The position numbers and the translations under genes were made by a program. Below the pieces are notes generated by a model. That model saw only the letters and a list, made by a program, of their open reading frames with translations, had not been told where the DNA came from and ran no database searches. DNA of 64,000 nt from Wuchereria bancrofti (taxonomy: Eukaryota; Nematoda; Chromadorea; Rhabditida; Onchocercidae), in the NCBI GenBank assembly GCA_005281725.1, contig SSBO01000015.1:434581-498580 (forward strand), in the 5' to 3' direction. This document shows, in pieces, positions 51,304-64,000 of this stretch. Positions within the stretch are counted from its first letter, which is position 1; every line of letters begins with the position of its first letter.

Positions 51304-53520
51304 CGTGAATAATTTATGTAATTATTGATTGGAGACTCCAATTATCCATAACTTGCAACATGGAGAGTTGATGAAGGAAATTTCCAAACTGCTGCTTAGA
51401 TTGTACATCCGGCTTAAGATCTGAACAAAAGGATGTATATTTGTATTTGGTGGTGGGCTGTGTGGGTGTTACGTTATACACAGTGAATTATTAATAATTG
51501 CGCATGTGCGGAGTGAGAATTTTTTAGTATCTCAAAAAAAGATATTCGAAACAAGAAGATTCAAGATTGTTTGTACTAATAGGGTATATTTTGTATAAAG
51601 CCAAGTTTTAGGAACTTCTTTTCTTGGATTCTGACCTTCAGTGCAAGCCTATATGTTTGTGCTCAGTCATGTTTGCATAATATTTGATATTTAGTTTTTA
51701 ATTTCTTACATACTTTTGCAATTTTTCATTGTTCCGATATTTTTTCTTTTTCACATTGGCTCTACGCACATTCACGATTGCTTAAGCTTCGATGAAATAA
51801 CCTTTTATTAGTAATCAAACATATCCTACATGACTATTACCTTTGTTTTTTTTTCGCAACATTTTATTGCTTCGTCTTTTGAACCATTCTAGCGAATTAC
51901 GAAATGCCTAATTCACCATCTGATCTCAATGTACGTCTTCCTAGTGCTGTCATACATTTAAGGAAGTTGCTGAACGTATTCAAGAAGGTGCACATTTCAT
52001 TGGTATATTGAGAGAAGTGTTAAATTTAGGTCCAGGTTCTATTTGTCATCTGCAATACATTGCTGTTGTTGACGGTGACAGGTATTGGTAGAGTAGATTG
52101 TTGTTTCTCTCATCAAGGAGCACATTGTAAACAAAGAAGCAGTAAACATGCAACGACATTATTATACCAGCACTATGAACTCCTGTATCGAACAAATACG
52201 AGAGAGAGAGAGAGAGCGTATTTTATTGTCAGCCAAATTAATATTTCTCACCCTGCATTCCTTTAACCCGTGGACATTTTGTTGTCAGTGGTAGTAATAT
52301 ATCGATGAGTCCATCAGCGGATGCGAAAGGCGAGAAAGGTTATAGTGTACGCTTGACCTTGGGCTGTCCTATCATTGTACCGTGTTACTGCTAATGGGAC
52401 AATTTGTACGAATTTCTGCGAGAACTGCAATTCTTTTGGTTTCTCAATGAAGACAGCTTCAGAGCTCATAAGATTAAAGTACGATTGTTTTTCAAAGTTT
52501 ATTCAGTTTCACGCAGGTTGAGGTGCAGTAATAGACAAGCGGTACGATAATGATGTGGGTTTTGAAATTGAGAAGGATGAAGTTTTGATGGAAGGATGAA
52601 TACTTAGTTTGCTGATAAAGCGCAGTTTGCAAAATCAAAAACGAACGTGAGGATATTTCTGGTTATAAAATTATGAAAAAGTTCTTTTGTCATGATTTCG
52701 TTAAATTTATCTTATATATTATCGAAATGCTCATTTGTAGATATGTTGTTAATATAACAATTTTTTTTTATTTATAGAAAAATAAGCTTAGCAATTTTGA
52801 ATCGTTTCATTTTTCAAACAGTACTTTTTCTTTTCCACTTCCATGTTGCGCTTCAAACTTAGCAGTCAAATTGGCACCGATGATTGGGAGAGTTTAATCC
52901 ATCTTTGAGGGTCCCAGACTGACAGTAATGTTCTTGAAGCAGTTGACATCTCCGTTATGTATAGTGAAAAGCCACGTTCGAGAAAGACCTGATGAGACAG
53001 AAAAAAAGCAAATATTTCCAGCATATGGTTGAAAGTACATCCCGTAGCCCTGCTGCTAACGTAACCAACAAATAGTCTCATCCTATCCCAGCATAGGATT
53101 CAAAGTTTTGGTCATTTGCAGTAAATTTCATAAAAAGACTTGAGAAATTCATGTTCTGCAATTTGACTAATGTTGAAAAAGTTGAAAAGAAGAAGAAGAA
53201 ATTGACAAAGCACTTTGTTATCATTTATAAGACTATCTGCTAGTATAAAGTTTTGAATTTCTCTCACTCACATCCTTCATGCAAATTTTACAGCCAATGA
53301 TATTAAATTCATTTGGATACTCTTCACTTCTAACAAGGCGCAAATAACAGTTACAAACACATGTATGAGAAGTGTGGCGCTACGTCACATTCTCACTGAC
53401 GTAGCGTCATTACCTGTGCAGCTTCTTCCCCAGTACAACAATAAAAGACTATTAGCGCTCCTGAAGTTGATGAAAATTTAAAAGGAAGAATGACTGAAGA
53501 AAGGTTGGAAGAGAGTCTGA
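51304..53520. other. Intergenic with a coding relic
   Basis: Downstream of the ACSF3-type gene. Apart from the relic at 51904-52394 and a (GA)n run at 52199-52216, I see nothing recognisable. Confidence 0.4.
51904..52394 (+). pseudogene. Fragmented coding relic, family unknown
   Basis: Four neighbouring stretches read like protein but sit in shifting frames: about 51904-51955 (MPNSPSDLNVRLPSAV), 51945-52091 (FKEVAERIQEGAHFIGILRE), 52060-52266 (VDCCFSHQGAHCKQRSSKHA) and 52269-52394 (GHFVVSGSNISMSPSADAKG). Each ends at a stop or runs on into the next frame. This is what small indels in a formerly coding sequence leave. Tiny exons of a live gene are possible but no sensible splice path joins the blocks. 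The family was not recognised. Confidence 0.35.
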
Positions 53521-54270
53521 TTGGCAATGGCGGTGATGAACAACCATACAGCGCCACCGTACTACTATTACCGCTACTGCTACCATTACTACCGCTGCTA
53601 CCACTACCTTGCTGCTGCTACTGCTGCTGCTGTTGCTGCTTCTAGAGAAAGGAATGGACAGATGGATGTGTGGAAGGAAAGAGGAGAATTGAGGAAACAG
53701 TCGTTGGTTAAATCGTTCGTCAAGCAAACTGCTACCACTACCACCGCTAACTTAACGGTGTCTACCGGTGGTGTACGCTTTACTGCCTGCGAGACACACA
53801 CACACACATACACACACTCTTGGGTGCACCTCAATTCTCTCACTGTCTTTTTTAACACCTTATATTACGTACCGACTCCTTCTTCTTTCTTAAAGTTTAC
53901 CATTTCCACACCATTCATTGCAACTATACACACACACACACACACACAGACAGACAGACAGACAGACACGGGGACAGACGAACAGACACTGCACACCTTG
54001 AAGGCAATCGTCTTCACTTTCAGTGTCTTAGCTGCTGTCACTACTGCGCTACTGCTACTCATAGGAGCGGCTTTGATCCGACCCGACCTGACCCGACCCG
54101 AATCAACCCGGTCTAATTGGAGAACGTACTTCACCTGTCTGCTTCCCAGTAACATTTTTACAAATAAAGAGTAAACTTAACTTTCTTTTCTTCTTACTTC
54201 ATTTTCTGCTCCCCTCTCCCTCCCTCTCTCATTCCTTTCTCTCTCTCTCTCTCTTCCTCTCTCTGCACCA
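53521..54270. repeat. Microsatellite-rich block
   Basis: A dense cluster of simple repeats: (TAC)n and (CTG)n around 53565-53640, (AC)n near 53797-53817 and 53932-53949, (GACA)n at about 53949-53970, a (CGACC)n-like pentamer at 54078-54112, and (CT)n near 54236-54264. A 217-codon open frame at 53521-54174 runs through it, but it only reflects repeat translation (poly-Tyr, Ala, Thr-His) and I do not call it a gene. Confidence 0.8.
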
Positions 54271-57200
54271 ACACATCTTTCAGTTAAACTTGATCGGAAC
54301 TGCAAAACAGAAATCATTCATTTGATAACGTTAACTGCTTGCAAAGCTCACCAAACATTCATCCCATTCTGCTTACTTTTATTAATGTATCCTTTGCTTC
54401 TCATCCTAATTTCTACTTGTCATTCATTTTCCGGTTTTCCCATCATTCCGGTCGGTCACTTTACTTCTAGTTCCATTTTTTTTCCTTTCTTTTTTTTTTT
54501 TTGAACGACAAGTAACAAACATCCATCCTTTTCACTTCAATAAACAGTCGCATCAGATTGTGCTGGCGGTTTGAGATAGCCTATGCTATCTTCGCCATTC
54601 TTTATCACTTATCAAAAACAGAACTAATATATATGTCTACACATACATGTCAACTTGTTGCTTACCTGACATACTGCTTACCTGGCATTCTTCTTCCCAC
54701 TGCACAGAATATAGGGAAGCAACACTTTGAAATGATGCTGGAGTGGTCCTACTCAGTTCTTTATCACTCACTCTCTTATCAGTTTGCGGAGATGTCACAC
54801 CAATAGATGGCGTGCTCTTCTTCATTACTTGCCCTTCCAATGTTTCTGCCACTTCCATAAATCATTTCTGCTGCTAACATCGTCCTCATTATCACTGTCA
54901 TCGTAAGATTTCATTACCCTTATCAGCGTTATTATCAGCACGCCACCTTGATTAGTATCATTATCATCCATTTCCTCACAGACCCATATGCTTAGCAGAA
55001 AGAAAGTGAACTCACCTTGTTTAATGTAATACTTTTAACTCACATTTCTATTATTATTCGAGAAGATAAGATCCATTGAGCGTCTAGCAATGGACAAATG
55101 CAGTTTCCCTCGACAAAATCGAATTTCTGATCACATCGTCACTTCTATGCTGAACGGAGCAAAAGAACAAAACACATAACGTGTGATTGGAGACGATCAT
55201 CGGACATTCTGACGTCAACATTCAGTCAACCGAGCAGCAGTCAAATAATTTTTGTCTTTTTCAATTCATTCGTCAACATTTTCCCCTTTTCTCTATCACT
55301 TATTTTTGCAGATCTGTAACGAGGATACTATAATTTCCTCCCTCACTTCCTTACCTCTTTTTTAGATCAGCAATAGGCGTAATCGTAATCTTAACTAAAT
55401 CTGTACATTAACGATACCGGATAAATCAAGTAAAGTGTGTTGGTACCGGACAAGTCAAGTAAAATGTCAAAGAAGCGTAGGCAATAAAATTCGGTCCCCT
55501 TTGTAATCAATGACTTATGGTCATATTCTTCGATACCATTTATTTGAATTTCTCGTCAGTTGGAAAATTTCGGGAGTGAATGAAATAATGTGAGAGTGGA
55601 TGGGGGCAGTATTTAAGCTTTCATCTTTAATTTGTTTCACTTTAAGATTTTTCAACAACGAAATATTTGATGAGAGAGAGGTTGTAGTGGCGCAGCAAAA
55701 TACCATATCATCTGTAAAGGAATGTATCGTTTATGTGTTGTCGAAAATTGAACGTTGTAAATATCAATGGCCTTTTTTTCCCTTCGTCTACGTTCCGTAG
55801 CATCGATTTATATCAATACAAATGGCATTATTGCATCATTTGCTATGTCTGGAGGGAGGGTAAGAAGAATTTCTTTGTTTTGTTTTTCGATCGAGCAATC
55901 CGGAAGTTGTGAGATATTTTCGCGGCCGTTCTCCGTTAGGTTCAATTGAAGAAAGGTCACTGCAGTGAATACTTAGGTAGGTTCGAGACGTGGTGAGAGA
56001 AAGGTACTTCCAGGGCAAGAAACGCTAATAAATGGGTGTATGCCTTGGTACAACTAAACTGATGAATTAAAAGGAAATCATTTTACTCATTTGGATTATT
56101 GAGCGTATTTCAAATCTGACATAAAATAATAAATATAATTTCAAGAAAATAACCGATAAAGTGGTACCTTTTCATCAGAATATTGACGGTTTGTAGAAGA
56201 AGGTGGTACCGAGATACGGTATTAGAAGTGTTTCTAGTAAAAAAATTGGATTATCTCAGCTCTGAGTGCTACTATATGACGAATTGCATTGCTTAAAGTA
56301 GATGTTACTATGAAAAAGTCAAAGTTAATTGAGGCATGTGAAAAGTAAATACTGCTTCACATTAAGTCTTCAGGAAGCTTTAAATTCCTTTGAATTGAGA
56401 ATAACACTGGATGAGGAAGAAAATTTTATATCACATGCATCAGGAGGCATGCATGTTTAAAATATACATTATATACACATATGTGTTTCAAATGGAGCAA
56501 AATTAGCATTGGACATTGAAGCATGCTTGGAATCTGACGTGTGATTGGCGAACGTGGGCAGAATTGAGGCATTTGTTGGGCTTAAAATCTCCATTTCCCA
56601 TTAACGCCACCACATTCGCAAATGTGTAACCAATGTTTTGCTGAAAAAAGTATATTTGCCGACATTGGGCTAAAGCCTACCCTTTTGATATTGAATTGTT
56701 GGATTGGTGGTAAAGGACGCATTGTTTGCATGTGGCAGTGCAATCTAAGTTTAAGCGTTGCTTTCGAACATCCATCCTAACTGTATGGTGTATTAGAAAT
56801 AATCCCCAGCAAATTGTGGCCTTAAGAAATTTCCAGTGTAAGCGGAATAGTATGTGTGTGTGTGTGTGTGTGTGTGTCAGAAAGCATCGAAGTAGCAATT
56901 AGATAGGTAGAAATTGAATAATGGGATATTGAGAAGGATGGGAAGATAGAAGTGTGGTCCAGTGGGCTCCGGAATGTCGCCGATATTTGTTGGGCGCTGA
57001 AAACAGAAAAATTTATAATGGTAATTATTAGATTCGCCGAAAGACAATCATATAAGATGTGTGTGTGTGTGTGTGTATGCATGAAAAATGCAATTGCTAC
57101 CTTTCCAAGAAATGAGGTAGAGGTAAGTGAGAAGAGATGAGGTGAGGTGAGGATTGTGTGCGGATAATCAGATAAGGTAACAGAGCACGGGGATGTACCA

Positions 57201-57789
57201 TTGCTACCGTAGTGGATGGGAGGCTTCCAATGAAATTGATGCTTTTGTTGTTGTTGCTTAGGGTATGGCATATGCCCATTTGTGGATTTCCATCCCATCC
57301 ATTTGCTCCAAGTCTATGGATTACGGTTCCTTCCTTCTCTTTTTCACAATCACATCTCATCTACTTTTCCGCTTCCACGTCCATTTCACTAATTCTTCTA
57401 TTTATATTTTACCTTAATGGAATTTTGCTTTAGAATGAGGTTTTGTTCGCAGCTTTGTTCACAGGTATAGATTTGATCTTTTCTTTTGGCCAATATTCGA
57501 TGAAATTTTCTTTTACATTCCAAGTTAATATTTGATTAAGCAATGCCACCGTTACCTGCTATACTATGTGCAGTACCGAAATCAGTATTCAGTGCTATTT
57601 CAGAATAGTCCAATGATCTCACAACACTTGGTGTCCTTCAGGTACGACAAATTTAGGAATAGACTGAATGATAAATTTAGAAATAGGCAAGGATGTTGCT
57701 TGTTATGTAACTGATTAACGTTTTGCTTCCGTTATGGTTGTAACAGATTAAATTTGTTCACATTTTATTTTTTCCGAAGAGTCGCCGTG
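54271..57789. other. Upstream region of YAP
   Basis: No gene recognised over 3.5 kb. It includes (TG)n arrays near 56849-56877 and 57058-57076. Open frames on either strand here are low-complexity or short. Promoter or enhancer sequence for YAP could lie in this stretch. Confidence 0.45.
56849..56877 (+). repeat. (TG)n microsatellite
   Basis: About 14 copies of the dinucleotide TG. A second, shorter GT array follows at about 57058-57076. Confidence 0.9.
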
Positions 57790-62695
<4,906 letters not shown>

Positions 62696-64000
62696 AGTAA
62701 ACACAAATGCAAAGAGAAAGGAAAAAGAAATTGAAATACGGATGGATGGCTGCTTCGGAAAATGAAATTTAATCCCATCATCAATCTGTCAGTAGTTCGC
62801 TTCGATGCTGTTAGTTGTGTCTACAGACCCAAAACTTTAACATCAAAGATCAGTTTAACTACACATATGTCGCATCTGGCAGGTCACCTGCGTCAAGTCA
62901 AAGCAAAAAGGTTTGCAAGAATTAGTTCCATCTACATGATCGAGCGATTTCGGTTCCCTCATTTCTTTCTTTTAAACGACCATCCCCCATTCTTATGTTA
63001 TTTATTGTCGTCTGTCCACTTCCATCGTTGTCACAATCATCATTTTTCATAAAAATTATTGCTTTTTTTTTTATCTTACTGCCAATTTATTAATGATTCC
63101 CAACAGATTGACGAATCCATTTTTCTTTACATTTTTAATTATTTGGAAAAAAATATTTCTGGTCAAATTCCAAATCTTATCGTCTAAGTGTATTTTTAAG
63201 GGATATGGGAATGCCATCATTATCGGAAGATGTAAATTAGAATTAATGAAGAGCGCATTTTTATTTTGTTTTCATGCGACATAAGTTTTAAATACTTGAC
63301 GTAGGCTGAAAGCATGTGCTGACACAAGAGCTAAAAAAGAACTAAAACACTCTAAGTAAAACATTTTTCCGAAGTTAATTTATAACAAGGTAGTGAAGTT
63401 TCAAACCAATTTGATTTAACAGTTTACAGTTTAATTTTCTTAAAGTTTCCCCGCCATTGTACTGATGGCAGCTTGTATTCACGCCATTCGTCACACCATT
63501 CCGTTTAATGTGTTTGTCGGTGATTGATTAAGTCTTACATGGTCATAACTTTGCCTGCATCTTCAAAAAAGGACGAGTAAAATTTCTAGATTTCAGTGCA
63601 AGTATCATTTTCCTACTCAAGAATTTGCAACTTGCATTCTTTCCGGTTTTGGAATGAAGAGTTCTCGGTGACGGATCCAGCGGATATATGTCCTTACAAC
63701 AAACCCAATATTTACCTTTAAAAGTGACTCCCTCGGAAACTTCGAGTTACACTTGACATTTTTAGTAATTCAACTTGTGAATTATGAGTGCAACATGACA
63801 AGCATGACTTACCTTGATTAACTAACTTTTCACCACTGGATTCAGTTTAATACATTGATATGTGCTTCCCTCTTAAATTTCATATTGTTTGTTTGAAGAG
63901 TTGAATGTAAGATTAACTCAATGATAAGCTAAATCACTCGTTCATTATCAGCTATATACGAATGCAACTGGACGTATTTTTGTTCTGTACCTTTGTTACG
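62696..64000. other. Intergenic downstream of YAP
   Basis: No gene is firmly supported. A possible small plus-strand exon at about 63596-63660 (acceptor atttcag; encoded CKYHFPTQEFATCILSGF; donor-like TCTCG|GTGACG) could belong to a gene continuing past the window. Nothing else is recognised. Confidence 0.35.

Noticed and set aside
53521..54174. 217-codon open frame on the plus strand
   Set aside because: Its length comes from microsatellites translated as poly-Tyr, Ala, Thr-His and Asp-Arg-Gln-Thr. Other frames of the same DNA are also open. No domain and no splice context.
56822..57298. 158-codon minus-strand open frame
   Set aside because: It contains two His-Thr runs that come from (TG)n microsatellites, and otherwise has no conserved feature.

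Overview
This is an AT-rich eukaryotic window (GC roughly one third by eye). Every confidently called gene is split by many short introns with nematode-type splice sites (donor GTAAGT or GTATGT, acceptor TTTTCAG or TTTTTAG). Intron lengths of about 100 to 1500 bp, poly(T)-rich intergenic DNA and the gene set suggest a clade III parasitic nematode, probably filarial. The species cannot be named from the sequence. I found no tRNA, rRNA, CRISPR array or intact transposon.

Layout. Minus strand 1.6-4.6 kb: PTPA, the PP2A activator (9 exons). 5.3-5.7 kb: GT-rich alternating tract. 6.4-7.3 kb, minus: a decayed coding relic with in-frame stops. Plus strand 7.8-11.1 kb: a five-finger C2H2 protein (7 exons). 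Minus 13.0-15.8 kb: an arginine-rich protein with a UAP56-binding motif, probably an mRNA export adaptor (9 exons). Plus 17.6-19.3 kb: SPCS2 of the signal peptidase complex (6 exons), followed on the same strand by TAF6 of TFIID at 20.4-25.8 kb (16 exons, one GC-AG intron). 25.8-34.2 kb: 8.4 kb with no firm gene. Minus 34.2-36.5 kb: a torsin cofactor of the LAP1/LULL1 family (7 exons). Plus 39.7-40.8 kb: a small acyl-CoA-binding protein (3 exons). Minus 45.1-46.1 kb: JTB (3 exons). Plus 47.5-51.3 kb: a malonyl-CoA synthetase-type ligase, ACSF3/MatB family (10 exons). 51.3-57.8 kb: relics and microsatellites. Plus 57.8-62.7 kb: the YAP/Yorkie co-activator (11 exons).

The genes do not form one pathway. 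Two are transcription or mRNA factors with clear roles (TAF6, the UAP56-binding protein), two are ER or nuclear-envelope membrane proteins (SPCS2, the torsin cofactor), two concern acyl-CoA metabolism (ACBP, ACSF3), and YAP is the Hippo pathway effector. SPCS2 and TAF6 lie head to tail 1.1 kb apart, which is compatible with an operon but does not prove one.

The exon models were built by hand: each junction was checked for GT-AG (or GC-AG) ends, reading phase and agreement with the protein family. The points most worth a second look are the complete torsin cofactor with its C-terminal arginine finger, YAP with a degenerate first WW domain and a conserved LATS site, the GC-AG intron in TAF6, and several unexplained coding-like relics. 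I did not find a clearly novel multi-gene system.
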